Notes: generated by a model from the letters alone, not told the origin. 64,000 bases of DNA from Elizabethkingia meningoseptica_A (GCF_045762675.1 NZ_JBJDLK010000004.1:496001-560000); one strand, 5' to 3'. Counted from the first letter of the stretch, positions 7,630 to 15,872 are shown. A program made the numbers and translations.

Positions 7630-8199
7630 TTATTGTTTCACTTCGAAGTCCGCTTTGATTCTTACCACATCGCTGATCATTGGATCCGGAAACTTGTTGC
7701 CAATTCCAAAATCAGATCTTTTCAAATCACCATATACCTGAATACCTCTGGTTACCTTACCCGATTTCTTATCAGTTATTTCACCTCTGTATACCATAGT
7801 CATTGTCACTGGTTTGGTCACACCATGTAAAGTAAGGTTACCTTTCAGTGTATACGTATTAGGCTTAACAACTTTTAGAGAAGTACTGTTAAATGTGATC
7901 TTGTCAAACTGTGCAGCATCGAAAAAATCAGGACTTTTCAGGTGATTATCACGTGCTTCTACATTAGTGTTGATAGAATTTACATCTATGCTGAAGTTTA
8001 CTTTAGCATCACTGAAATCTTTACCTTGTGAAGCTATCGCTAAATCAAAAGTATTGAAGATTCCCGAAACATCAGATATACCGGTATGTACAACTGTAAA
8101 TGCAACATGCGAATGGGCAGGATCTGCTTTCCATGCTGTCTGGGCAAAAATAAAAGCACTTGCCAATAAAAGGCTTAGAAACGAAAATAATTTTTTCAT
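7630..8199 (-). CDS. YceI family protein
   Basis: This 189-residue protein has a signal peptide cleaved near IFAQ-TAW (about residue 20). The rest is one YceI lipocalin-like domain: WKADPAHSHVAFTVVHTGISDVSG at the start, SFDIDV-like strands, DAAQFDKITFNS, LTLHGVTKPVTM and a C-terminal DRSDFGIG-type motif (KRSDFGIGNKFP). Family members bind polyisoprenoid or other hydrophobic lipids in the periplasm, and some are stress-induced. The gene is monocistronic, with its own terminator. Ligand and role here are unknown. Confidence 0.9.
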   Translation of the reverse strand: MKKLFSFLSLLLASAFIFAQTAWKADPAHSHVAFTVVHTGISDVSGIFNTFDLAIASQGKDFSDAKVNFSIDVNSINTNVEARDNHLKSPDFFDAAQFDKITFNSTSLKVVKPNTYTLKGNLTLHGVTKPVTMTMVYRGEITDKKSGKVTRGIQVYGDLKRSDFGIGNKFPDPMISDVVRIKADFEVKQ

Positions 8200-8289
8200 G
8201 TTTTTATATTTAATAATTATTCAGCTAAATTAAACCTTCATTCTGTAACTCACATAGACATATGATAAGAAATGCTTCCTTCATAAAAT

Positions 8290-9651
8290 TTAAGAAATAG
8301 CTGCTTCGTATGCCATCCAGCCTTTTGTTCTGTATGTTAAAGCTGCTTTTTCAATATCATCAGATTTATAAATACCTCTGCCCACAATAATAAAATCGGT
8401 ATGGAGATTTTTGAATACATGCTCAGGAGTATTGTATTGTTGTCCTTTGCTGTCACCCTCCGATGAAAGATTTACTCCCGGTGTGAATAATAATAAATCG
8501 TCCTGAATCTGATTCTGGGCAACACATCCCATTACATTCGGTTCGTTAATAATAATTTTCATAGCTTCCTCACGGTAGTGTGCATCCGTAAGAGTTCCTT
8601 TGGAAGACATTCCTAATATAGTAATAATACCCGCATTGTGGAATCCCTCCAAAGCCTGGCTGCCACCGATAGCATGAGCGGTAATCATATCTGCCCAATT
8701 GGCAATTTTATAAATTCCGTGAGAGAATTGTAATTCCTGTGTATTTCCGATATCTCCGAATTTACGGTCTTCCATAAGTAAGAAATTATGCTTTGCCGCA
8801 ATATCTTTTAAAGGAATAATCGTTTTATCGTAATCGAAATCCGTAATAATATCTATATGTGTTTTAAGAGCAACAATATGCGGACCTACGATTTCTGCAA
8901 AGTTCAGAAGTTCCTGCGTGGTAATTACATCAGCAGAAGCAATAAGGTTACTGCGTTTTTGTATCGCAATCTCCAGTAATTTAGTGGCAACCGGATGATC
9001 TATTGTATTAAGTTTTTCTTCGTAACGTACTTTTTTCTTCTCTTCGAATTTAACCACGTTACCGTTTAAGAAGTCATTAATTCTGTCTACCTCATCCGGC
9101 ATGAGCTGTTTTTCCTCCTGAAGAATCTCTACAACCTCGGATATCGTGAACAGCGTATGAACATTGTAACCTTTTTCCTGAAGCTTTTCGCGGCCTCCTT
9201 GTTGTCTGTCTAATACCACAACAATATCCGATACATTCAGACCCTCATTTTCTACCTCATCAATAGTTTCTAAAAGAGACTTCCCGGAAGTAATAACATC
9301 TTCTACCAATAAGCAATTCTGTCCTTTCTGGAAAATACCTTCTATTAGCTTTTTAGTTCCGTAAGCTTTTGCTTCTTTTCTTTTGATGATAAGAGGAATG
9401 TAGCTTTCTAATGACATAGCTGTAGCCATAGGAAGTGCTGCATAAGGTACTCCGCAGATCAGATCGAAATTATCAAGTGGAAGCATTTCCAGAAGATAAT
9501 TAGAAAGATGCTTCAGAATTTTAGGATCGGATGCCAAAGGACGAAGATCAACATAAAAAGGGCTTTCAATCCCGCTTTTAAGGGTAAATCTTCCAAATTT
9601 GATAATACCTAATTTGTAGGCCTCAAGAAAAAATGCTCTTTTAGTTTCCAT
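8290..9651 (-). CDS. pyrEF: Bifunctional UMP synthase: orotate phosphoribosyltransferase / OMP decarboxylase fusion
   Basis: This 453-residue protein carries both final steps of UMP synthesis. Residues 1-200 are orotate phosphoribosyltransferase, with the PRPP loop LLVEDVITSGKS at 114-125. Residues about 215-453 are orotidine-5'-phosphate decarboxylase, with Lys263 (ALKTHID) and the catalytic Asp-x-Lys-x-x-Asp set in EDRKFGDIGNT at 294-303. The phosphate-binding end is VGRGIY. The order PyrE-PyrF and the DRKFGDIGNT form are those of the animal/plant UMPS group, not the DLKFHDIPNT form of enterobacterial PyrF. It probably forms a dimer in the cytoplasm. It stands alone, with a perfect -7 element just upstream. 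Confidence 0.93.
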   Translation of the reverse strand: METKRAFFLEAYKLGIIKFGRFTLKSGIESPFYVDLRPLASDPKILKHLSNYLLEMLPLDNFDLICGVPYAALPMATAMSLESYIPLIIKRKEAKAYGTKKLIEGIFQKGQNCLLVEDVITSGKSLLETIDEVENEGLNVSDIVVVLDRQQGGREKLQEKGYNVHTLFTISEVVEILQEEKQLMPDEVDRINDFLNGNVVKFEEKKKVRYEEKLNTIDHPVATKLLEIAIQKRSNLIASADVITTQELLNFAEIVGPHIVALKTHIDIITDFDYDKTIIPLKDIAAKHNFLLMEDRKFGDIGNTQELQFSHGIYKIANWADMITAHAIGGSQALEGFHNAGIITILGMSSKGTLTDAHYREEAMKIIINEPNVMGCVAQNQIQDDLLLFTPGVNLSSEGDSKGQQYNTPEHVFKNLHTDFIIVGRGIYKSDDIEKAALTYRTKGWMAYEAAIS

Positions 9652-9670
9652 TTACTTTTTTAGATTTCGG

Positions 9671-9678
9671 CAAAGATA
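9671..9678 (-). promoter_or_regulatory. -7 element TATCTTTG before the UMP synthase gene
   Basis: A perfect TAnnTTTG lies on the minus strand 19 bases before the ATG at 9651. The flanking 9681-9720 holds imperfect direct repeats GTTTACAGTT. Confidence 0.5.
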
Positions 9679-9788
9679 CGATTTAGTTTACAGTTCATCG
9701 TTTACAGTTTAGTGTTTGAAATCATGAGTTCATAACCGGAAGCGGTGTGCAGTAAGTAATTTACTATCTTTAGCACAAAATAAAATTC

Positions 9789-11333
9789 ATGAAGAATAAA
9801 ATATCTCTGTTTTTTCTTTCCGTTTCCTTTGCTTTTGTCAATGCTCAGGTACCGGAAGCCAAATTAGATGATCTGGTAAAAAATACCCTGAAAACTTTTG
9901 ATGTTCCGGGCATGTCGGTAGGAATCGTTAAAGACGGAAAACTTATTTATGCCAAAGGATTCGGAATACGTTCTCTGAATACAAAGGCGGAAATGGATGA
10001 AAATACACTGGTGGGAATTGCTTCCAATTCCAAAGGCTTTACAGCTACAGCACTGGCAATTCTGGCAGATGAAGGCAAGCTGAACTGGAATGATAAAGTG
10101 ACGAAATTTATTCCGGAGTTTCAGATGTACGATCCTTATGTCTCCCAACAGGTAACCGTAAAAGATCTTATTACACATCGGGCAGGACTTGGTTTGGGGC
10201 AGGGAGATTTAATGTTCTTTCCTGAAGGCGGAAATCTTACCGTAAATGATATTGTTCATAACGTAAGATATCTGAAACCGGCGAACCCTTTCCGTACCAA
10301 ACTGGATTATAACAATATTATGTTTATTGTTGCCGGAGAAATAATACACAGGGTTTCGGGATTAAGCTGGGCTGATTTTATTGAACAGAGAATTATGAAG
10401 CCTGTGGGTATGAACAGCAGTTATGGTTCTTATAACAGAGCAAAGGCTGTGGCCAATAAGATCGATGCACATGCACCGGTTGACGGCAAGGCAATAGCTG
10501 TTCCGCATGACTGGAATGAAACCGCAAATGCAGCAGGCGGAATTATGAGTAATATCGGAGATATGACAACATGGGCAAATTTTCTGATGAATGGTTTTGT
10601 TACCAAGGAAGGAAAACGTCTGGTTTCTGAAAAAAATGCTCATGAATTATGGAGCTTACAAATACCGGATGCTGTGGCACCGAAAAATCCATATGATACA
10701 CATTTTTACGGCTATGGAATGGGGTGGTTCCTGAGTGATGTAAAAGGATATTTACAGGTACAGCATACCGGTGGTTTAATAGGTACTGTAACACAATTCA
10801 CGCTGATTCCTGACATGAAGCTTGGAATTGTCGTACTGACGAATCAGCAGTCGGGTGCAGCTTTCAATACCATTACCAATACTGTAAAAGATTCATATTT
10901 AGGTGTTGCCGATAGAGACTGGCTGAAAACGTATGGCGATCGTATGGCAAAAGTTAATGCTTCTTATGACAAAGAGAAAAAAGAAGTATTTGCTAAAGTG
11001 GAAACAGCGCGTAAAAATATTCAGCAGCTGGCAAAGCCTGAGCAATTCACCGGAACCTATAATGATGCCTGGTTCGGAGATGTCGTAATCAGACAGGACG
11101 GAACGAAATACCTGATCTCCTGTGTAAACTCTCCAAGGCTTAAAGGAGAATTATTACCATATTCTTATAATACTTTCGTAGCGAAATGGGATGACAGAAG
11201 TTATGATGCAGATGCTTATATCATCTTTAATTTTGATGAAAACGGTAAAGCACAATCGGCTAAAATGAAACCCATTTCAGGAGTAACCGATTTTAGTTTT
11301 GATTTTGAAGACCTGGATCTGAAAAGAAAATAA
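9789..11333 (+). CDS. Secreted serine hydrolase, beta-lactamase (class C)/CubicO family
   Basis: This 514-residue protein has a signal peptide to about residue 19 (FAFVNAQ). The N-terminal beta-lactamase fold (about 25-370) has the nucleophile motif SNSK at 79-82, Tyr-Asn-Asn at 174-176 and HTGG near 333. A C-terminal lipocalin-like domain (about 400-514, DUF3471 type, RDNAWFGDVVIRQ-like) follows. Such proteins are periplasmic or secreted peptidases/esterases, and only some hydrolyse beta-lactams. A TATCTTTA element lies at 9765-9772. It is the longer of two such hydrolases in the window. The substrate is not predictable. Confidence 0.88.
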   Translation: MKNKISLFFLSVSFAFVNAQVPEAKLDDLVKNTLKTFDVPGMSVGIVKDGKLIYAKGFGIRSLNTKAEMDENTLVGIASNSKGFTATALAILADEGKLNWNDKVTKFIPEFQMYDPYVSQQVTVKDLITHRAGLGLGQGDLMFFPEGGNLTVNDIVHNVRYLKPANPFRTKLDYNNIMFIVAGEIIHRVSGLSWADFIEQRIMKPVGMNSSYGSYNRAKAVANKIDAHAPVDGKAIAVPHDWNETANAAGGIMSNIGDMTTWANFLMNGFVTKEGKRLVSEKNAHELWSLQIPDAVAPKNPYDTHFYGYGMGWFLSDVKGYLQVQHTGGLIGTVTQFTLIPDMKLGIVVLTNQQSGAAFNTITNTVKDSYLGVADRDWLKTYGDRMAKVNASYDKEKKEVFAKVETARKNIQQLAKPEQFTGTYNDAWFGDVVIRQDGTKYLISCVNSPRLKGELLPYSYNTFVAKWDDRSYDADAYIIFNFDENGKAQSAKMKPISGVTDFSFDFEDLDLKRK

Positions 11334-11342
11334 CTTTAGTTT

Positions 11343-11399
11343 GCAGTGTACAGAGAATAGCAGGATTCATTTCTGAACGCTAAAAACTGTACACTGTAT
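11343..11399. repeat. Inverted repeat between convergent genes
   Basis: GCAGTGTACAG and CTGTACACTG face each other across about 30 bases between the serine hydrolase and sixA-like genes. The element may stop transcription from both sides. The same TGTACAGTGTAC-type words recur at 42640-42722. Confidence 0.55.
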
Positions 11400-11404
11400 C
11401 CTAA

Positions 11405-11890
11405 TTATTCAATCTCTTTTGGACTATAAAAATATTTGAGCGAACATTTTTCTTCATCGAAGTCGCTCCAGGAATCGATGTCGATTTCAAAACCGGCAAC
11501 ACCGCAGGTCGGGAAGCTGATAATATCATTGCCGGAAAAAAGATTCGCAAAATTTGAAATCCCGTTGTTGTGGGAAAATAAAGCAACGCTGTCGTGTACA
11601 TCATCAATCTGATTAATCACTGAAAGAAAATCGTGTTCACGGGCATTGTATAAAACAGAAGCGGTGCTCATTTCAGCATCCTTATAAGTTTTGTGAAAGA
11701 ACAGACAAGTGCTGTATGCTCTGTTGGCTGGGCTGGATATAAGCGCGTCAATACTTACTCCTTTATGATCAAGATACTGAGCCATTCTGGGGGCATCTTC
11801 TTTTCCGCGTTCAGCGAGGGGCCTGTCGAAGTCGTCTACACCTTCCGGCCAGTCGCTTTTTGCATGACGTACCAAAATTAATTTCTTCAT
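11405..11890 (-). CDS. sixA: SixA-like histidine phosphatase
   Basis: This 161-residue protein opens with LILVRHAKSDW, in which Arg-His (residues 8-9) is the phosphate-accepting catalytic pair of the histidine phosphatase superfamily. DRPLAERGKEDAPRMAQYL and ISSPANRAYSTC supply the second Arg, and LFSHNNGISNFAN the C-terminal His. Length and order match SixA, which dephosphorylates phosphohistidine in signalling or phosphotransferase proteins. Whether this protein acts on histidine kinases cannot be read from the sequence. The gene is single and convergent with the serine hydrolase gene. Confidence 0.85.
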   Translation of the reverse strand: MKKLILVRHAKSDWPEGVDDFDRPLAERGKEDAPRMAQYLDHKGVSIDALISSPANRAYSTCLFFHKTYKDAEMSTASVLYNAREHDFLSVINQIDDVHDSVALFSHNNGISNFANLFSGNDIISFPTCGVAGFEIDIDSWSDFDEEKCSLKYFYSPKEIE

Positions 11891-12323
11891 ATTAAATAAA
11901 TGTACTGGTGATGTAAAATAATGGTTAAGTTTTTTTTGAGAAATTAAAGGTAGAAAAAAAATATAAAATCCATTATAAAACAGTACATGATAATTATACA
12001 GGTATTAGGGATTTTAATCCTCTGCATAGGGAATTATCACTCTCCCTTAATGCACAATATACCTATACAGAAGTATCACAAAGGCACAGGATCTGGCTGA
12101 AAAAAAATCGGATCAGTCTCAAAAGTTGGAGGTTAAGCAAAAAGTTTAGGGTAGTGCCAAGTTTAGCTAATCTGAAGAGGAAAAACGTTTTATCCTTTGT
12201 AATCGGTGACTTAATTATCTCATAAAAACAACTTCAACATCTATCACACGATCTAAACCTGCATCATTAAAAAATAATCCTCAGGTTCTGTTACTATTCT
12301 ATCTTTTCTTTTACTGAAAAGCA

Positions 12324-12338
12324 CGGATTACAAATCCG
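12324..12338. repeat. Small palindrome
   Basis: CGGATT-aca-AATCCG is a perfect 6-base stem with a 3-base loop. The GC-rich arms stand out in AT-rich surroundings. Confidence 0.6.
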
Positions 12339-12384
12339 CGTTATCGGGTATAAAAAGTAAACAGATAAGCTGCTCAAATTTATA

Positions 12385-12417
12385 AAACGTAACAGGTTTC
12401 CAAAACCTGTTACGTTT
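12385..12417. repeat. Perfect 15-base palindrome
   Basis: AAACGTAACAGGTTT and its complement are separated by cca. No gene ends nearby, so this is not an ordinary terminator. It may be an extragenic palindromic repeat. Confidence 0.75.
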
Positions 12418-12542
12418 ATGAGTTTTTATAACAGTATTGAGATAGCGTTCCTACGGAGCCTTGTACACATTCTATATTATCATCTACAGAGTAACGGAAC
12501 TTCTCCAGATTAAAAAATCAGAAAACTTAGTATGGGGCTCCG

Positions 12543-12559
12543 GAAAATCAAAGATTTTC
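12543..12559. repeat. Small palindrome
   Basis: GAAAATC-aaa-GATTTTC is a perfect 7-base stem with a 3-base loop. Confidence 0.5.
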
Positions 12560-12754
12560 ATGAAAGCGCTACAAAATTGCGAAGTAATCAACGTCTTAAA
12601 GCCATCATGAAAATAACAATAAACCAGTGCCATTGTGTTGAGTTTAGTAGACAACTTTTTATGTGGCTAAACCAAAGCAGGTAATAATTTCTGTTGTGTG
12701 CTAAAATATTAGGAATTATAGAAATTGAAATAAACTACAGAAAATAAATATCGT

Positions 12755-13363
12755 TTAGCTTTTTGTCTTTTCTTTAATTTGTTCCAGAATTTTAATTCTG
12801 GCATTGTTCCATTCATCATCCAGAATACTATAATAAGCAGCATTTCTTGTTGTACCGTCACGAAGAACTTTATCTTTTCGTAAAATCCCTTCAAATGTTC
12901 CGCCGATCTTTTCAATTGCTTTTCTCGACCGGAAATTGGTGTCTTTGGTTTTTAATTGTACTCTGTTGGCTTTTAGTGTTTCAAAGCAAAATCCCAGTAA
13001 CAGTAGTTTACATTCAAGATTTACGTTGGTTCCCCAGTAATCTTTAGTGATCCATGTCCATCCTATTTCCAGTTTTTTGTCTGATGGATAAATTTCAAAA
13101 AGTCGTGTTGAGCCGATAAGTTTATTCGTTTGTGTATGTCGTATAACAAATGGATACTGGTTGCCGGTTTCTCTTTCGCTTAATGCAAATTCATATGTTT
13201 TATAAAAAGTTTCTTTATCCGAGCAGTCTGTAGGTATTAATGCCCAAAGATCTTTATCGGCTGCTGCTGTATAAAGCTCTTCCAGATGTTCCCTCTCCAA
13301 GGGGATCAGGTCAATAACAGAACCTTCTAAAATTGTAGGATGTGCGATCCATTGGTGTTTCAT
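12755..13363 (-). CDS. GNAT acetyltransferase, RimJ/RimL type
   Basis: The protein has 202 residues. Its fold order matches RimJ/RimL-like enzymes: an N-terminal LEREHLEELYTAA, a beta-strand VIRHTQTNKLIGSTRLFEI, then EIGWTWITKDYWGTNVNLECK, where the acetyl-CoA-binding loop would lie, and a C-terminal ALKTKDTNFRSRKAIEKIGGTFEG-like segment. The classic QxxGxG/A loop is replaced by YWGTNVN, common in this subgroup. It starts 2 bases downstream of the PIN toxin stop, so it may be transcribed with the toxin-antitoxin pair. The substrate (a ribosomal protein, peptide or small molecule) is unknown. Confidence 0.85.
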   Translation of the reverse strand: MKHQWIAHPTILEGSVIDLIPLEREHLEELYTAAADKDLWALIPTDCSDKETFYKTYEFALSERETGNQYPFVIRHTQTNKLIGSTRLFEIYPSDKKLEIGWTWITKDYWGTNVNLECKLLLLGFCFETLKANRVQLKTKDTNFRSRKAIEKIGGTFEGILRKDKVLRDGTTRNAAYYSILDDEWNNARIKILEQIKEKTKS

Positions 13364-13365
13364 GT

Positions 13366-13779
13366 TTATATTGTTTTGAGAAAGATTTCGGGTGTCATTA
13401 TGGATAAACTACTTGTTTTATAGTCTTTAATATTTGGGGTAATAATTATTTTAATATCTTTTTCATCCTGAGCGGAAAAGTTTTGTAAAGCATCTTCAAA
13501 ATCCTTGAAGTCAGAATTTAAAGCATCTAATACTGTTTTTCTGTTGATGCTCACAATGTCAACTATGTTTATCAGGGCTTTCAGGCTCCCGATCACTTTG
13601 TCATGGCCGGCTGTTTTTCTCAGTATATAATAGATATTACTCATCATAACCGGCGTTATAAATCCAGATAGCTTTTTGTCCTCACATAAACTTAAAATTT
13701 GAGCTGCTTCTTCTGAAAAGGGTTGCCGGTCAAAGAAAAAATCGAGAATTACATCCGTATCAATTAGTATTTTCACCAT
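13366..13779 (-). CDS. PIN-domain toxin, VapC-like
   Basis: This 137-residue PIN-domain protein is a presumed ribonuclease. The N-terminal acidic residues lie in ILIDTDVILDFF, a conserved Glu in FSEEAAQIL, and further acids in the C-terminal half (SDFKDFEDALQ). The last stretch IITPNIKDYKTSSLSIMTPEIFL is typical of the COG4113-like PIN subgroup. Its start codon overlaps the stop of the upstream antitoxin by one base (TAATG), indicating translational coupling. Toxicity is inferred from family and context. Confidence 0.88.
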   Translation of the reverse strand: MVKILIDTDVILDFFFDRQPFSEEAAQILSLCEDKKLSGFITPVMMSNIYYILRKTAGHDKVIGSLKALINIVDIVSINRKTVLDALNSDFKDFEDALQNFSAQDEKDIKIIITPNIKDYKTSSLSIMTPEIFLKTI

Positions 13780-14027
13780 TACAAATATTTTTCGGATAAA
13801 CGATCTGTCAGCTCTTTTTTATAATCAAAATTTTTAGGTATAGTGAATGAACCTTTCAAAGACTTAACCACGGGAGTTATGTTACTCTCATTTTTTGGTT
13901 CCTCACTTGTTAATGCTTTCAGATAATTTTCAATAAGATCCGAAAGGCTTCTTTCCCTGTTACGGGCATATTTCTTTGCTTTTTCAATTATCGATTTATC
14001 AATAGTTAAGGTTAGCTTTGTATTCAT
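13779..14027 (-). CDS. Antitoxin of the PIN-domain pair (DUF6364-like)
   Basis: With the start MNTKLTLTIDKSI the protein has 82 residues. The first strand TKLTLTIDKSIIEKAKKYARNRERSLSDLIENYLKAL is a ribbon-helix-helix DNA-binding unit, followed by a flexible C-terminal tail that would wrap the toxin. The frame continues to 14096, but the added 23 residues run through the promoter and operator region, so the shorter start is preferred. Two ACACGTGT palindromes upstream are likely autoregulatory operators. The pair with the PIN toxin is a type II toxin-antitoxin system. Confidence 0.85.
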   Translation of the reverse strand: MNTKLTLTIDKSIIEKAKKYARNRERSLSDLIENYLKALTSEEPKNESNITPVVKSLKGSFTIPKNFDYKKELTDRLSEKYL

Positions 14028-14068
14028 AATGAGTGTTTTATACGTAAATATATGTATTTTAATTTGAA

Positions 14069-14100
14069 ACACGTGTATTTTATTATTATTTAACACGTGT
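14069..14100 (-). promoter_or_regulatory. Paired ACACGTGT operator-like palindromes
   Basis: Two perfect copies of ACACGTGT at 14069-14076 and 14093-14100 lie 24 bases apart, about two helix turns. They precede a weak -7 element (TATATTTA on the minus strand near 14051) of the toxin-antitoxin operon. A ribbon-helix-helix antitoxin would bind such a pair, and the nearer copy would overlap the -33 region. Confidence 0.6.
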
Positions 14101-14254
14101 TTTTAACTTGAATATAAATTTAAATGATCAATGTTTGCTAGATTATCCACCTGTTCTCGGCTGTTGCATTACATAGCGCACCAGTTATCAGGTTAAAAAT
14201 TTGAATAAAATAATTACATCATTCAGAACTTAAAAAAATCATTAAATTTGCAAA

Positions 14255-14665
14255 ATGGGACAAATAATGGCTATCGATTATGGAAAAGCCCGTACAGGAT
14301 TAGCTGTAACGGATGACATGCAGATTATAGCCTCGGCATTGCAAACGGTGGAAACACCAAAACTGATAGATTTTCTGAAAACTTATTTTCAACTGAATAA
14401 AGTAGAAGAAATTGTAGTGGGGCTCCCTACGGATCTGAGAGGAAACCTTTCGGAAATAGAAACGGAGATTCAGCAGTTTTTAGAGCGATTTAAAACAGAG
14501 TTTCCACAAATAAAAATTAACCGCTTCGATGAGAGGTTTACCAGTAAAATGGCCTCTTTTTTTATTAGTCAGAGTGGTAAGAGCAAAAAAGAAAGACAAC
14601 AAAAAGGTTTAATCGATAAGGTGAGCGCAACGCTTATTTTACAGAATTTTTTAGAGACAAGATGA
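14255..14665 (+). CDS. ruvX: Holliday junction resolvase-like / pre-16S rRNA nuclease YqgF
   Basis: This 136-residue RNase H-fold protein has MAIDYGKARTGLAV carrying the first catalytic Asp, VVGLPTDLRGNLSE the Glu-strand equivalent, and RFDERFTS / LIDKVSATLILQNFL the C-terminal acid. In E. coli YqgF matures the 5' end of 16S rRNA; other members were proposed as resolvases. It overlaps def by four bases (ATGA), so the two are coupled. A TAAATTTG element ends 5 bases before the ATG, so the message is nearly leaderless or begins at the next Met (14267). Confidence 0.92.
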   Translation: MGQIMAIDYGKARTGLAVTDDMQIIASALQTVETPKLIDFLKTYFQLNKVEEIVVGLPTDLRGNLSEIETEIQQFLERFKTEFPQIKINRFDERFTSKMASFFISQSGKSKKERQQKGLIDKVSATLILQNFLETR

Positions 14666-15234
14666 TATTACCAATTCGCGCTTATGGCGATCCTGTTTTA
14701 AGGAAAAAAGCACACGATATTACAAAAGACTATCCTGAACTGAAAGAACTTATTGACAATATGTTCGAAACCATGTATCAGGCTCATGGTATAGGACTTG
14801 CAGCGCCACAGATAGGATTAGACATCCGTTTGTTCGTAATCGATGTTCGTCCTTTAGCCGAGGATGAAGATTATCTGGATATCCGTGAAGAACTTAAAGA
14901 TTTCAAAAAAGTATTCATTAATGCTAAAATCCTTGAATATGAGGGAGAGCCATGGAAATTTAACGAAGGCTGTCTGAGTATTCCGGATGTACGTGAAGAC
15001 GTAAGCAGACCGGAAACGATTACAATGGAATATTATGATGAAAATTTTGTGAAACATACCGAAACTTTTTCGGATATTCGTGCCCGTGTTATTCAGCATG
15101 AGTATGATCACATAGACGGGGTTCTGTTTACAGATAAACTCAGTGCATTAAAGAAAAAAATAATAAAAGGAAAACTTACAAAAATCACAGCCGGAGACGT
15201 TTCTGTAGATTATAAAATGAGATTTCCGAAATAA
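14662..15234 (+). CDS. def: Peptide deformylase
   Basis: This 190-residue metalloenzyme removes the formyl group from the N-terminal methionine of new proteins. All three signature motifs are present: HGIGLAAPQIG, EGCLSIPDV (metal Cys) and QHEYDHIDG (HExxH metal site). An insertion of acidic residues, RPLAEDEDYLDIREELKDFKK, between motifs 1 and 2 is usual for Bacteroidetes deformylases. It is translated from the overlapping ATGA with ruvX and is probably followed in the same transcript by the DUF5606 gene 32 bases downstream. Confidence 0.96.
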   Translation: MILPIRAYGDPVLRKKAHDITKDYPELKELIDNMFETMYQAHGIGLAAPQIGLDIRLFVIDVRPLAEDEDYLDIREELKDFKKVFINAKILEYEGEPWKFNEGCLSIPDVREDVSRPETITMEYYDENFVKHTETFSDIRARVIQHEYDHIDGVLFTDKLSALKKKIIKGKLTKITAGDVSVDYKMRFPK

Positions 15235-15266
15235 AACAGAATATTAACTAAGATAAAAAAATAAAA

Positions 15267-15815
15267 ATGCAGTTAGAAAGAATCATCTCGATTTCGGGTA
15301 AACCGGGACTTTTTAGACTTGTTTCTCAGCTGAGAACAGGTTTTATTGTGGAAGATATCACAACAGGTAAAAAGGCTAATATTTCCAATACAAGTCAGGT
15401 AAGCCTTTTGGATAATATCTCTATGTTTACTTTTGACAGTGAGGTTCCTTTATTTGAAGTATTCCACAACATTGCAAAAAAAGAGAATTTCCAGGCAACA
15501 ATCAACCATAAATCTTCTGGTGAAGAGCTTAAAGCTTTAATGGCTGAGGTTCTTCCTAACTATGATGTAGAAAGAGTATATGAGTCGGATATTAAGAAAC
15601 TGACACAATGGTACAATACACTTCACAAAGCCGGATATATTAAGCCTGAAAGCTTTGTAGCACCTGTTGCTGAAGAAACTGAGGCACCTGCTGAAGTTGC
15701 TGAAGAAGTAAAAGAGAAAAAAGCACCGGCTAAGAAAACAGCTAAAGCCAAAGAAGAGAAAGCTGAAGAAGAAAAGCCTGCTAAAAAAACAGCTAAGAAG
15801 AAAACTGAAGAATAA
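15267..15815 (+). CDS. DUF5606-type protein with histone-like Lys/Ala/Glu tail
   Basis: This 182-residue protein has a globular N-terminal part (residues 1-130; MQLERIISISGKPGLFRLVSQLRTG and SDIKKLTQWYNTLHKAGYI) conserved in Bacteroidetes as a domain of unknown function. From about 135 on it is a low-complexity tail of Ala, Lys, Glu and Pro with KKTAK repeats, resembling eukaryotic H1 or bacterial histone-like tails. Such tails often bind nucleic acid. The gene follows def closely and ends at a terminator, so it belongs to the ruvX-def transcript. Function unknown; RNA or DNA association is an inference. Confidence 0.85.
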   Translation: MQLERIISISGKPGLFRLVSQLRTGFIVEDITTGKKANISNTSQVSLLDNISMFTFDSEVPLFEVFHNIAKKENFQATINHKSSGEELKALMAEVLPNYDVERVYESDIKKLTQWYNTLHKAGYIKPESFVAPVAEETEAPAEVAEEVKEKKAPAKKTAKAKEEKAEEEKPAKKTAKKKTEE

Positions 15816-15838
15816 GATTCATTTTTCAATCCATAAAT

Positions 15839-15872
15839 TAACTCTGCTCTTTATAGGGGCAGAGTTTTTTAT
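15839..15872 (+). terminator. Terminator of the ruvX-def-DUF5606 transcript
   Basis: AACTCTGC / GGCAGAGTT with a T-run lies 24 bases after the stop codon. Confidence 0.85.

Larger units (their letters stand above)
11891..12754. other. Gene-free stretch with several small palindromes
   Basis: No intact gene is recognised in 864 bases. A frame open from 11929 to 12225 lacks an ATG and may be a relic. The right half holds three perfect palindromes, each with a three-base loop, at 12324-12338, 12385-12417 and 12543-12559, together with short G/C-rich words such as TTCCTACGGAGCC (12449-12461). Confidence 0.6.

Noticed and set aside
11891..12754. tRNA or CRISPR array in the gene-free stretch
   Set aside because: No cloverleaf with a T-arm GTTCRA-type motif and no regularly spaced repeats were seen; the palindromes differ from each other.
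15623..15829. Ser/Ala/Phe-rich minus-strand frame opposite the DUF5606 tail
   Set aside because: It is the mirror of the Lys/Ala/Glu low-complexity tail.
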